In this document: positions 1-10,956 of the stretch, one piece after another
Position numbering within the stretch: the stretch's first letter is position 1
Layout of the letters: each line of letters starts with the position of its first letter
Origin: Hemileia vastatrix
Taxonomy: Eukaryota > Basidiomycota > Pucciniomycetes > Pucciniales > Zaghouaniaceae
Assembly: GCA_030280995.1 (NCBI GenBank)
Contig: JASXTE010000008.1
Span: forward strand, 23,867,193-23,931,192
Reading direction: 5' to 3'
Length of the DNA: 64,000 nucleotides
The notes under the pieces: generated by a model
Told to the model about the DNA's origin: nothing
The model's input: only the letters and a program-made list of their open reading frames with translations
The model's database searches: none
Position numbers and translations under genes: made by a program

Positions 1-1632
1 CTCAATAACAAATTTCTCATATGAAATATTAGCTTCTAATATAAGAAGTTTATCTATAGATGATATTCAACATGTGATTTTACTTTTTAGATTCAGCTAA
101 AATTAAACAAAAGGAGAAATCATGCATATGTGTATAAATGGTTACCATATGTTACTTAGAGGATTGTGAAATTCACTCATCAGAATGGTTTAAGTATTAA
201 AATAAATTGAGGTCATTATTTTCTAGTATTTGAAACTAATTAGGAAATTATTCTAAAAATATATTTTAATGTGTATCATGTTTAAAAAGTTGGAAATATG
301 ATTTTTGAAAATTGTGAGTTTCTTATGAGATACCAAGCTTTAGTTTACATTGTTTCAAGTAGAATAGAATTTTGGTATTAGAAATTGAAAGCAATGTACC
401 ATTATCAGATTTTAACTGTGTTCTACTTATAGAATGATTACATAACATTAAACATTATTTAAATCAAAAAGGTTTAAAAGATATTTAGAATTTTACCAAA
501 TTTCACCATTTATTAATCTTTGATTTGAAAACAAACTATGATGTACACTCACTAGAAATAAGCAATCCCAATTTTAACATAATTTATCAATCCAAAAATA
601 ATGAGTCAATTAACATGAAAATATATATTATTTCAAAACCAATTCTCTAGATTTAAAATATGATGCTTTAATGAAAAATTATTAAAAAACTTTAATGCAA
701 TGAAGTCTCTTAAAAAATTCAAAAATAGAATATTAAAACAAGTAATTTCTGCAAAAAAAACTACTAACTATTGTAGATAAAGCATAAAAATTATTCATAT
801 TTTTTAAAAAAATGTTCTAACAATATTTATTTTTGTTAAAAAAATCAAAACATTGTTAAGTTTTCTTGTTATAATAATGTTAAAATCCACTAAACATTAT
901 CTAAAGGTGGTAAAATATGCTAAAAATAAGTTGAATTTTATGAGATAAAAATCAACAATTTTGTATCATTTCCTGTTGTGCTATGACTTTATTCCACCCT
1001 TTTTATCTGATTCTTCCAGTATTACTTTGCTATGATCACTAGTTTTCAAGTTAAAATTTACAAATGTTCATTATACTTGATAATATGAAAAATAACTCAA
1101 ACTTTTATAACTACAAAATAAGATTTTGTAACTCCTTCTTTCAATCAATATTTGAAGAAATTTTTAGTTTATTTGAGTAATGATTTTAAGAATAACAAAA
1201 AATTTGAAATTCACAAGGAATTATTTCCAGAGACTATAATTATTTACTTGTGTAATGCATGAGCTACTTATCAATGATGTAAAACATCAGAAAAGTAAGT
1301 TATAGTTATAAATCTACAGATTATACTGTTTCTGGTATATATATCTTCAATAAATCTTTTAAACTTATCTTAGCCTACATACCACACAATAGAAAATCAT
1401 TATATTAAAAAAGGAAAAAATTATATGATAATATCATAAAGAATGATAACCATGGATTAATATTCCATAAAAATGGTTAATAATATTTTAAGAGAACCTA
1501 AATCAGTATTCTTTCATCAAAATATATCCTTTTTGTCTTTGTAATTTATTCCAAACAAATTTTTTGAAAGTTGAATCTATATATCTAATGCCAAAACCAC
1601 TATTAAGTTCCCTCTTAGACTTTTTAAGAAAT

Positions 1633-1663
<31 letters not shown>

Positions 1664-3568
1664 TATTTATCAAAAATTGAAATAAAGAATAAAAACATAA
1701 TTTTATTTACCTTTAATTATTTAAATATAGAGTATTTTCAGAATGCATTGTGGTTACTTGTGAAGGTTAGAAGATTTGAAGTTGGATTTATGAGTTTTTA
1801 GAAGGGCAAATATTGTAAAATTCTTTCATAAATATTTATTTCATAGTTTCAAATGTTGAAATCTACAAACTAATGGGATTTAAAATTATATTGAGATTTA
1901 AAATCTGTTTTCTACTCAAGTAAAATAAAATAAAATGATGATATCAAAATTGAAATTAAGTTTAAACTTTTGATATGCTCTATCTTCAATTTTATTGATA
2001 GTGCATCAAAAATTTAATAATATTTTTTTCCTTCATCACTTTTTACATAAAAGATAGTTTTATCATTTTATGAATTAAAGATTGCTTATATAAATTTAAC
2101 ATCTATGTCAACTGTTTATGACTATTAATCTATATAATAAATTTTTTAGAAGAAAAAATAACATCAGTATATACTGACTTTGAAATTATTCAATTTAAAA
2201 TAGTTTACAGGTAGATAATGAAGGGTGATTTCATTTCTGAATATGAATTATAGAAGTCTTATTTTGTCAATTTTAATTCTTTTTGAGCTCAAATGTATCC
2301 ACCGCAACTTATGTAAGAATAAAAATTATTTTTATTGAAATTTACATGAGAAAGTATGCCTATTATTCAAAATCAAACTTGCTCTAATTGTGTTTTTCAA
2401 TCATTATTTCCATTCATAACAATAAAAAACATTTCAATTTGCTGATGTTTTAGTTTTTGATATCCCCAAGTTTATATCTCAGGTGTACTATTCACAAAAT
2501 TATTAAAAATATAATTTTCAAAATACATGATAAACTTGAAAGTGAGGGGGCATTAAATTTTTAAAAATGAATTCTAAATTCAGGATGGATAGTATTTTTT
2601 CTATTTTCACAAATGAACAATTTTTTGTTTCAATTAATCCAGAAAGAAAATTTTGTTGTAAGCATATTATATTATATTTATTATGATTTTAAATACTATA
2701 TTTTCAAGATTTGTGTTTAATATTTCCTGTGAAAGTTAATGTTAATGTGAATTTAAAGTAAGCTTGAAGAAATTTAATCAATAGGCATATTGGATATTTA
2801 AAATAATATTTTGCTCCAATCTTGAATCATCCTGGGCTAAAAAATATCCCAAATAAGGTTTTTGTGGGTCAATTTGGATTTAAGTAGGATTAAGTGAGGT
2901 TTAATAAAGGACGGATAAAAGGCTAAATTCATTACTAGTGACTTTTTTCTCAAAATAGTTATAAAATATGTATCATTCTGGAATCAAGCTTCAATAAAGT
3001 TGAATTGAAACAGAGATAATTTCTAGCAGCACAACACCATATTTACAAAGGTGTAAAATACCTCAAATATTACTCATAATATAGGAAGGCAAGGAATCTA
3101 CAAAATTCACATTTCAAATGAGGATTTATATTTTGAATTTGAAATTGAGAAATGGAACATTATTTTCCAATTTAAATATCTATTAGTCATTTTACCAAAA
3201 GTTTTCAGTAATCAGATTGAATTTTGATGGTATTTTGTTGTAGATTAATCATTTTGATGAGACATTTACTCAAAATTACTGGTTTCGTTTCTAATATTCC
3301 ATGTGAAATTCATTACTAATCTTTTTGAAAGTGAATAGTTGACATATTGAATATGCAAAAGCTTATGTTAGATCAAAGTGAGATCAAAGGGAGTTTAACT
3401 GATGATCAAATTAGGATTTTACAAGATCAAACGGTGATCAATGTAGGTTCATCTTGAGCTCAATTTGTGACAAATCTCTGACTAAATGTAAGGCCAAACA
3501 ATTTCCTACATGGTGATGATGTGTGCATAATTCAAGCATAGATTTGTGGCTCAACGGAGTTCAAGCAA
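1..3568. other. AT-rich non-coding stretch
   Basis: No open reading frame of useful length, domain or splice pattern is visible on either strand. The sequence is AT-rich with many A and T runs. A (TA)n microsatellite lies near 1634-1664. A weak cluster of GATCAAA-like words occurs around 3370-3440. I see no recognisable transposon protein here; it may be old decayed repeat. Confidence 0.6.
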
Positions 3569-3590
3569 GGGGTATTGCTAGCAATACCCC
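3569..3590. repeat. 22-bp perfect palindrome at the A1 truncation
   Basis: A perfect inverted repeat centred on TATTGCTAGCAATA with GGGG and CCCC ends. It sits about 15-20 bp from where similarity between the two family-A copies stops (near 3605), so it may mark a rearrangement or foldback breakpoint. No function is assigned. Confidence 0.7.
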
Positions 3591-3599
3591 CCCATTTTT

Positions 3600-4531
3600 T
3601 CTGTGGTGTCTGATGAAACCTTTGGCTACATTCTCTGCAATGTAGTCTCGAAGAACTTGAGATTCGTCCTTCGATAAAGAATAGACAGGACCTGCCGGAG
3701 GTACTGGGCCTATTAACTCTATTTGATGATTGTAGGGTCAATGAGGTGGTAACTTATCGGCCTTGCGGATTGAAAAAACATCGAGGAAATCGTGGTAGAT
3801 TTCTGGTAGAGTTGATTTAATGGCTTCAACGTTGATTTGGTCATCCTCTTCATCTTCGAGAGAATCTGTCAAGGGGATACCTGTATTGAGAGAGCAGAAT
3901 TCGATTACTTTGAGGCAATTTAAATCCTCTTCGAGTGAAGTCATTGAGCTAGAAGGGTTAGCCAATTGCTCATTTAAAGAAGGATCAGATGCTTGCAAGT
4001 CATCTGGCAGAGACTTGTCCTCTAGCAGGACGTTGTCAGGCGGGTTGTTTAACTCCCTATTGACCTGCATTGAAGAATCAGAAATATACTTAGATCGTGG
4101 GGTGATCAATCCCTTAGTCCAATCAATTTCGGGATTCCAATGCGTTAAAAAGTCATGGCCAAGAATGGTATCGTCCATCCTTGGGGCGTCCAAGACTGAT
4201 AATTCCCACTCGAAGGGGGGAAAGTTCGGAAAGTTGAAAACCCATAAAACTTTCTTACTTACCCAATATTTGGGTTCCTCTGATTTGACCAAATAGATTG
4301 GAGTTCGATCGATATCTGTAAATGTTAGTTGAAGCTTCTCGGCAAAAGATAAACTAACAAAAGAAATTGAAGCTCCAGAGTCTATAAGACAACTGAAGGG
4401 GATATCCTCCTTAAAAAGAATGAATCTCAAGCGGTTTAAGGCAACTCCAGTCCTTAAGACATGGAGGTTCTGTGCACTGGGAGAGATAAGATAGTTTGCT
4501 TTGCACACAAGTAAACTATCTACTAGTTTTT
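3600..4531 (-). pseudogene. Pol N-terminal fragment of A1 (protease, start of RT)
   Basis: Entered by the -1 frameshift. The protease carries the active-site triad D-S-G (FSCLIDSGASISFVS) and a downstream I-L-G-H-D-F-L motif. After an acidic linker a TGA at 3740-3738 breaks the frame where A2 has CAA. The text continues into the region before RT (IELIGPVP, SLSKDESQVL) and ends near 3605, where homology with A2 is lost, so RT, RNase H and integrase are absent. The gene cannot make a functional polyprotein. Confidence 0.82.
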
Positions 4532-4532
4532 T
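4489..4532 (-). promoter_or_regulatory. -1 ribosomal frameshift signal between gag and pol (A1)
   Basis: In the gag frame the codons read TCA AAA AAC TAG, giving the slippery heptamer A AAA AAC (4532-4526) immediately before the stop. A 4-nt spacer is followed by a 9-bp stem, AGATAGTTT (4521-4513) with AAACTATCT (4497-4489), around a 15-nt loop. A -1 slip enters the open protease/pol frame. The arrangement is identical in A2 (25092-25135). Confidence 0.75.
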
Positions 4533-5710
4533 GACTTCAAACTAGTACCTTCTCTTTCCTTCAACTTTACACAGTCTTCCAACTTGTGCTTACCCCCACA
4601 ATACATACATAACCCATTATCTGCTCGTCTCTTCCTCTCAGCTTCTTTAAGTTCCCCTTTAGGATCCAGTACTTTGCTGATATTGCCTGGGGTCGAGCCT
4701 TTTGGTCGAGGTTTATTCTTTCCCTTATTGGGTTTGGATTGAGTCAAGGAGGATTGATTTGGTCGTGGGTGTGAAGATGGTCCCGATTTAAAATTTAGGC
4801 CTTGAGATTTGTTGGCATATAAACGATGTTGAAGTCGTCCTTGATAAACGCCGTCAAGTTCGAGGGTTCAATCCATTAAGTCTGTTAAAGTAGTCATCTT
4901 CTGACCGTGAAGATTTAATTGATCTAGAATCCTCGAAGGAAGTCCTTTCTTGAAATGATACTTAAGGGCAGCATCATTCCAACCTACTCGAGTTTGAAGT
5001 GCTCTGAAGTTCGAAATATATTCAGAAGCTTTACCATTATCACTCATGCAAAGAAAATCAAGTTCAATTTCCGCGTTGTCCGTTTCATTAGGGTCCCCAA
5101 ACAACGTAAAAAGTTGGTCCTCGAACTTTTCCCAATTATTGATAAGTAAGTGGGTTTCTGTCGAAGAAAGCATGAGTAGATAAGGTTCGAACCATCTTGC
5201 TGCTTTCCCGGCTAGGAATGAAGAAGCGTAAACAACCTTTGATTGGTAGCTGTTAAAGGTTTGAGGGTCATTATGGAACAGTAGCTTGCAGGTTTGCAAG
5301 AAGGGTTGCAATCTGTCGGGGTGATCTCCGTCGAATTTGTCAGGAGATTTCATAGAAGGAGTTTTGAACTTAGATCCCTCTGAAGACGTTGGATTTGAAA
5401 GGGTTTTCATGAAAAGTCTCATGAAATCTTCCAGAGAGTTAGATGGTCCAGGTTCTGAGGATTGGCCAGAAGGGTGATTGGCAGGGGCGGATGGTGCCTC
5501 GTGCATTGTATCTTCTCCTTCTTCTTCATCACTAGAATCCTCAAAATCTTGTGGAATGTCTTCTACAGATTGAACTGAATGTTGCCGTTCCCTAAGGTCG
5601 AGTGGTTCCAAAGAGTTAGTGCGAGAAACAGACCTTGTGGCTGTTGGCCTGCCTCTAGCGCGAGCTCTAGTAGTACCGCCCGCAGGAGGAGTGCGTTGAA
5701 AAGGTGCCAT
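4523..5710 (-). pseudogene. Gag of A1 (one nonsense codon)
   Basis: The start at 5710 lies 73 bp after the LTR and opens with a basic, Arg-rich N-terminus, followed by an acidic Ser-rich segment and a capsid-like region (W-F-x-P-Y near residue 165, L-F-G-D near residue 210). An in-frame TGA at 4870-4868 interrupts the frame; the A2 copy has CAA there, so a CGA or CAA ancestor is likely. The frame then continues to a zinc knuckle (C-M-Y-C-G-G-K-H-K-L-E-D-C, C-x2-C-x3-H-x4-C) and stops at TAG 4525-4523, directly after a frameshift heptamer. Gag packages the element's RNA. Assignment is firm; activity is unlikely. Confidence 0.85.
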
Positions 5711-5782
5711 TTTAAAATTTTAGAAACACCTAAAAGGACGTAGTAGTGCAAAGAATGAGAACTACGGAGAATTAAATTATAC
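5711..5782 (-). promoter_or_regulatory. A1 leader with predicted self-priming site
   Basis: One base after the LTR the coding strand reads TATAATTTAATTCT (5781-5768), with no TGG that would begin a tRNA primer site. Its exact 14-nt reverse complement lies inside the LTR at 6123-6110, starting 36 nt downstream of the TATA box, where the mRNA should begin. This is the layout of Tf1-type self-priming, in which the mRNA 5' end folds back and primes cDNA synthesis. The same pairing is preserved in A2. The mechanism is inferred from sequence. Confidence 0.65.
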
Positions 5783-6558
5783 TGTCACCGGACGACCTAC
5801 GCACAAGGTTGAGGATGTTCCTGAAAGTGAGATGAGGGATTTTAGAAACTTCTTCGAAGCACAGAGGAATGATTCGAGAAAATGATTCAAAGGTCACTCG
5901 AAGTAATAGCTATAGGTTCGAGGTTCGTTTGAGAAGAATTATAAACTAGTTTCAAAGGTAATATTAATTCTTAAGGTCTCACAAAGGGTTGGAAAACTCA
6001 ATAATCAAAGATTTAGGATTTAAAAATGAATATTGAGAAAATAAAAGAAAGATACAATAACAATGATTTAACTTTTAAGGATTTACCATTATTAATGTAA
6101 ATACGATTTTATAATTTAATTCTAAGGAATATCGAACCAAATACCCAACTCCTTTTATATCCTTTGTTCCTCCTCGCATTGACCTCCCTTCCATTGCACC
6201 ATTCCCATTCCATTGACCATTACTAACAAACACTTAGACCCTCTTTACTAAATATCCGTCCATGCTCAATTTACCCCTTTTTAATTAATTAACAAAACTT
6301 TAATGAAAAAACTACTACTGTACTATTTCGTTGAACCTAGCGCTGTGCGTTGCTTATTGAAAAGGACTAAGGTACCCCATTGGGAGATTGACTAATTTAG
6401 ATTTAGAGTTTAGGCTAGCGCAGTTAAATAGTAAGTACACAAAGGAAAATTGCAGTTGCTATGGAGAATTGCTTTCTGCGCTTCGAGTATAGATTTAGGA
6501 CTCGATATTATTGATTTAATGAGTTGATTTCGCCTCGAGTGTCACGTGGCGCGTGACA
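5783..6558 (-). repeat. 5' LTR of A1 (776 bp)
   Basis: On the coding strand it starts TGTCACGCGCC and ends CGGTGACA, with the short inverted termini usual for LTRs. The matching LTR of A2 is at 26373-27177 and a solo LTR of the same family is at 44808-45595. A TATA box (TATAAAA, coding strand) lies at 6159-6153. The block at 6123-6110 is complementary to the primer site next to the LTR. Similarity to the A2 LTR is clear but imperfect (roughly 85% where compared by eye). Confidence 0.88.
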
Positions 6559-7372
6559 GCCTGCTCGGCCTGCAAATCAATGGAGTACTTTTGTGTTGAA
6601 AGTATGGTGACACAAGGTTCTTGCCAGAAGTGCGAGTTTTTCTGCTGGAGACGGGTGGCATGTGATGCCTTGTTGAAAAATGCAGAAATTGAGCATCAAT
6701 TCACAAAAACCAAATATTGGGTGATACCAAAAACAAAAGAGGTAGTTGAGGATATTTGGGATGTTTCAATTGGTGATGAACAATTGGTGAAAGAGAGTGA
6801 GGAGGAAGTTGAAGATGATGTAGCAACCTGGGTAACCCAGGCCACTGGCAAAAAATGAATGGTAGAAGAGGAGGTGGATGAGTTGGTGGAGGAAGATGAG
6901 GAGGAAGTCCCCATTTCAAGGCGGATGCCAAAAAAACGTCGGATGGTCATCGAAGATGACGAGGAAGAGAAAGAAGTGGGGGTGGAAGTCAAATCGAAGT
7001 TATTTCTAGAATCTGACCCATCATTTGAAGTAAGTTTTATTTTACTTTAATTTTATTTTCCCAAAGAAAATTTTTACTGATAACCATATGATTTAGAATT
7101 TAGATGTCATTGCTGCAGCCCCTATGGTAGAAGCCTTGAGTGTGGGAGCTCCTATTGTGGACATCACTGCTGTGGAAGTGGCACCGTCAATCCCTACCAA
7201 AGAAAAGTTACCAGTGATTGCCTTGAGGGAGGATAATGAAGAAACTCTTGACCAGGTATGGTCGAAGAAACCTTGCCAGGTTTGACAAACTCGGTTTATT
7301 GAATATTTAAGCAGTGAAGTTGATAAGATTGTCGATGCTGCCTCCTTTGACGTGGCCAAGGAATTACTTTAA
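6559..7372 (+). pseudogene. Broken spliced gene with Zn(II)2Cys6-like cluster and acidic region
   Basis: The frame enters from the adjoining LTR, so the true start is lost. The first residues form C-x2-C-x6-C-x9-C-x2-C-x9-C (CSACKSMEYFC, then CQKC), matching the Zn(II)2Cys6 binuclear-cluster spacing. A highly acidic stretch (EEEVDELVEEDEEE) with a basic patch (MPKKRR) follows. A likely intron is 7030-7096 (GTAAGT to TTTAG), phase 0. Two in-frame TGA codons (6856-6858 and 7282-7284) could derive from CGA. The stop is TAA at 7370-7372. Similar cysteine-rich proteins are encoded antisense in element B, so this is probably a transposon-borne gene. Its own element is not identified, and nuclear DNA binding is inference. 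Confidence 0.55.
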
Positions 7373-7391
7373 ATTGGGGAAGTGGTACCGG

Positions 7392-8483
7392 TGTGGTCTT
7401 CCAACATTGGCAGGGGCCTTTGTTGTGTGATTTGGCGCTGTTTGTGCATGTCTTAATTGACATCTGTTAATGAATTTGGTATTTTTCTGGTTTTATTCCA
7501 TGGATATTGGGTCTGCGGGTATGTGGGTACTATCATTGGATAGCCCTGGTTTTTCTCTATATTTTATGTCGTTTAGACATTTTTCATATTCTGAGTTTTA
7601 AGGGGTCATTTCCTCATTTTTCATTTATAAAAGATTGCTGTTTAATTTTGTTTTTCGTGTTTTACGGGCTAACCTTAAGTCTTAGGGTTAAGTGCTTAGT
7701 ACCATTTGATAGAGCTAATTTTTCTCTATATTTCATGTCTCAATGTTGTTATAGTGAAATTCCGTGTTTTAAAGGTTTTAGTAGTTGTAGCTAATTTTTC
7801 TAAGTAGATTAGTGGTTTTTATTGGTTTTCTGGCTTCAGGGAGGCCGGGCCGCTTCAGGCGGCATCTCCGACGTCAGGTGGTCCGCCCGCCTCTGTTTTA
7901 GAAGGTTGGGGAGCGCTCCAGGAGGGTTTTTTATGCAATCTGGCAGGTACAGGCGCCAGATTGGTGGGTGCGCATGGGCTCTTAGTTAGTGATCTGTGTG
8001 TACATAGTGAATAAGACAGTTTGGGGCAACCTTAATCATCATACAACCATATGGAGGTGATCTCATTGTTCCTCACTCAGTTTTCACTGTTTTCTGGCCA
8101 CAATTGGCTGTGTTTGTTGCAAGTGAGTTCTTCATTTAACTTAACTTTGGCAACTGTTTTCTCTGTTATAGTCTTGCAAGCTATAGCAAGTATTATTGCT
8201 GTCTCTGGTGTGGATTTGCAGCCTACATCAAGTATCTTTGCTGTCTCTGGTGTGGACTTGTTCTACATTTCAGTTCTTTGGTCTGGTAGTCTATCTGGGG
8301 ACTACTTTCTTGGCTCATCAAGCAGTCAAGTGTGTTAAACAGGAGCTTTAGCAAAACAGGAACCAACTTACTTTAGCAAGTAAATCTCACTCTATTTTTC
8401 TAAAGGGACAGGGGATTTTCTCTCTGGGTTTTCTCCAACTCCCTTGGTCAAGGCCTATAGCTAGTACTATAGGATTGTCTAAA
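7392..8483 (+). repeat. 5' LTR of element B
   Basis: Begins TGTGGTCTTCC and ends TCTAAA (TCTACA in the 3' copy). A TATA box is at 7626-7632. A GC-rich box with GACGTC lies at about 7843-7897, close to a CRE/ATF-type site, in an otherwise AT-rich LTR. The 95-codon ORFs inside the LTR recur in the 3' LTR only because the LTR is duplicated; I do not call them genes. Confidence 0.93.
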
Positions 8484-8574
8484 TTTCTGGCGCCCAATGT
8501 GGGGTAGAACTTGCTAGTTCTTTGGAATCTCTGTTTTCTTTGGTTGGCTCTTTTTGGTGTTTTGGACTGGAGGA
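8484..8574 (+). promoter_or_regulatory. tRNA primer-binding site and gag leader of element B
   Basis: TGGCGCCCAATGTGGGG at 8488-8504 starts 4 nt after the LTR and begins with the TGG expected to pair with a tRNA CCA end. A very short leader then leads to the gag ATG at 8575. The tRNA species was not assigned. Confidence 0.8.
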
Positions 8575-10956
8575 ATGGCTTCTGGTTCCTCTATTCCTGT
8601 GGTGACTGTCAGTGGGGGGGATGGTCCTCCTTCTGTGATGGTTAGGGAGTGTGTAAGAATTAAAACTTGGGATGGTACCAAGTTTAATGGGGAGGATGTC
8701 AAGTGGTTTCTAGAGAAGTATGAAACTGCTGCTGGAGTGGATGGTGCTTCCTACCTGGACATGGTGAAGCAGATTATCTTCTTCATTGGTGATAGGTCAG
8801 TGGAGAAGGAGATTGTGGCCATGTCTGGCTACAAGAAGAGGGATTGGAAACTGTTGTGTAGGAAAATGGTGGATAGATGGGGTGTCAGGTTCACTATGGT
8901 GGATCTGAACAAGGTTGTCAGTGAATGGAAATCTTATGGTGGTGTTGGTAACTTACATAGTTACAGGAAGTTTCTGCTACAGTTTGATCCTGTGGTGGAA
9001 TATTTGGTGGAAGTGGAGGAGCTGGCACATGAAAATGCTGCCAAGGATGTTTTTTGGTCTGCCCTGGCTAGAGATGTCAGGATGGATGTGTTGAAGGAGT
9101 TGTCAAGAAAGGGATTGATGAAGACTCTTTCTAATGGGGATCAGAAGTTGCCTGCCTTGGATAAGGTGAAGGAGGCTGTTGAGGCCCATTTGAAGTTATT
9201 GGCTGTGGACACCTATCAGGAGGGGTGTGCCAAGTATGTCAGCAAAGTCAGTGAGGCTTTGGCTGAAGAGGAAGTTAGGGAGAAGAAGGAGGAGAAAAAT
9301 TTGGTGCAGGTTCCCAAACAGGAGAGGGACCCAATGGTGGAGCAGCTGGCTGATCTGACAAAACAGCTGCACATTTTTGTCCAGGAGGCCAAGAAGGTTA
9401 ATTAGGCACCTTCTCAGCCAAGAGATTTTGAAAGGAGGGCTGGTAGGAGTGATCCTTGGGATTGCTCTTATTGCAGTAGGAGGGGGCACAGGTACAATGA
9501 TTGTTGGGCACTGAACAGAGATGTGTCTGAAGGAAAAGTGGAGTTTGATGGCAGGGTTTTTAAGTTCCCTGACGGTTCTTTTGTGAAGCCCAGTGAGGGG
9601 CAGGCTCCTGTTGATTTGGTCAGGAGAAGGGGTGGTCTCAATCAAAGGAGGCCAAGGTTTGAGGAGATTCCTGATCAGGGGAAGTCTTCTGTTAAGGTAG
9701 ATGAGGACATCAAGGGAAAGGGGAAGGAGGTCAATAAGGTCTCTTTTTCTACTTCCTTTGGTGGTTTGGAGTTGTATTCTTGTGGTGGACAGTCAAGTGG
9801 TGAATGCTTGGCTGGTGTTTATGATGTGGAAGCAGGGAAGGTTGGTAGGCCTAAGATCAGTTCTCAGGCCCAACCAAAGCCAAATGCTTCAAAGGGTGAT
9901 CCTAAGCTGAGTGCAGCTAGGAAGAGGTACAGCAAAGACGAGCTGTACAAGATGCAGAAGGGTATGGCTGACATGGGCCCCCCTAGTTTTGGTGCATTGG
10001 ACCTGAATGGTGAGCCAATGCCAATGGAGGTGGATTCTGACTCCGAGGAGGATGTCCCTTTGGCTTCATTGCCAAAGCCTGTTGGAGTCAGAGGTTCTGG
10101 TGAGGGATCTGGTTTGGTTCCTGTTAATGGTAAATCTGTTGGTGGTGCTGGTCCTCAAGAATCTTCTAGGACCAAGGCGTTGAAGCAAAGAGCTCACTTT
10201 GAGAGGCCAGTAGTGTCTGGTCAAGTTAATGTTATGGACTCTGTCCTGGAAAGGATGAACCAGGGTCAGGTTTCCCTATCTTATGGGGAATTGTATGCTA
10301 TCAGTCCAGGGTTGGCTGATAGGCAGAAAAAGTTGTTGACAAGGAGAAGAGTTTCTTCTGGTGAGGTAGAATACATTTGTGATTCTGCTGAAAAGTTTTG
10401 TGAGGGGTTGGAAACTCATTTTTCTGCTCCTCTGGGATATGTCAATGTCACTCTGAATGGCAGGGAGGCAAGAGCATTGGTGGATTCAGGTTCTCAGATA
10501 AACCTGATTTTTTTGTTTGAGGCAACTCATATGGGCCTCCCCATCAAAACTGGTATTGGTGGGAATTTGAGAGGGATCGGTGGCCATGTCACTTAATTGG
10601 TTGGAACTTCAGAGTTTGTGAAGTTAGATGTTGGAGGAGCCTCAAAGAAGGTTCATTTTTACATTGCTAAAGGTAATGTAAAAGAAGTTTTGGGTGGGCC
10701 ATTCTTGATGGATTTTCAGGCAAGAATTGGTTATCAATTTGATTTGGGAATCAGTTTGGAGTTGACCGGTGAAGACAAAAGGAGGCTTCACATGAGGTTG
10801 TCATCCCCTGGAGAGGATGGTTGGGAGACTAGGCCTGGTTTATCTTCAATGTGCCAGTGCATGGACTGCTGCAGGAGAAGGAAGAAAGTGGGTGCTGCCT
10901 CTGGTTTTTTGGAGTGCGGCTCAGGCTCTATTGAGAGTCTGTATTTTTTAGAGTAA
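8575..10956 (+). pseudogene. Gag-protease of element B (two in-frame stops)
   Basis: ATG at 8575 opens a capsid-like domain (W-D-G-T-K-F-N-G, then a helical region) and an E/K-rich coiled segment. A TAG at 9403-9405 interrupts the frame, which resumes through a CCHC knuckle (CSYCSRRGHRYNDC), a long acidic linker and an aspartic protease site (ALVDSGSQINLIF, near 10480). A second stop, TAA at 10594-10596, lies inside the protease; the frame continues (VLGGPFLMDFQ) to a Cys-rich tail and ends at TAA 10954-10956. Both internal stops fit single C-to-T changes of glutamine codons. The final stop overlaps the start of pol as TAATG. Gag and protease form and mature the particle; this copy is dead without readthrough. 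Confidence 0.85.

Larger units (their letters stand above)
3600..6558 (-). mobile_element. Gypsy chromovirus family A, copy 1 (A1), 3'-truncated
   Basis: On the minus strand the order is LTR (6558-5783), leader, gag with a zinc knuckle, aspartic protease, then the first part of the RT region, where similarity to copy A2 (21479-27177) ends near 3605. RNase H, integrase and chromodomain are missing. A1 keeps many CpG dinucleotides that are TpG or CpA in A2, so A1 looks the less decayed copy. Its 5' LTR has no matching 3' LTR in place; the left end is a deletion or recombination point. Confidence 0.85.

Noticed and set aside
1634..1664. TA repeat as a centromere or origin signal
   Set aside because: Ordinary AT microsatellite in AT-rich DNA; nothing else supports it.
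3820..4296. Plus-strand ORF of 158 codons
   Set aside because: Exact opposite-strand shadow of the A1 protease/linker; the same shadow appears at 24423-25097 in A2.
5783..6558. This LTR as the 3' LTR of A2 across element B
   Set aside because: Possible, since 7391 and 20501 were once continuous, but the coding strand before the LTR (6559-6590) has no polypurine tract, and the LTR is followed directly by A1 leader and gag. Treated as the A1 5' LTR.
7507..8338. ORFs of 95 codons in the element B LTR, repeated at 19520-20351
   Set aside because: They recur because the LTR is duplicated; no domain, and the pair is not independent evidence of coding.
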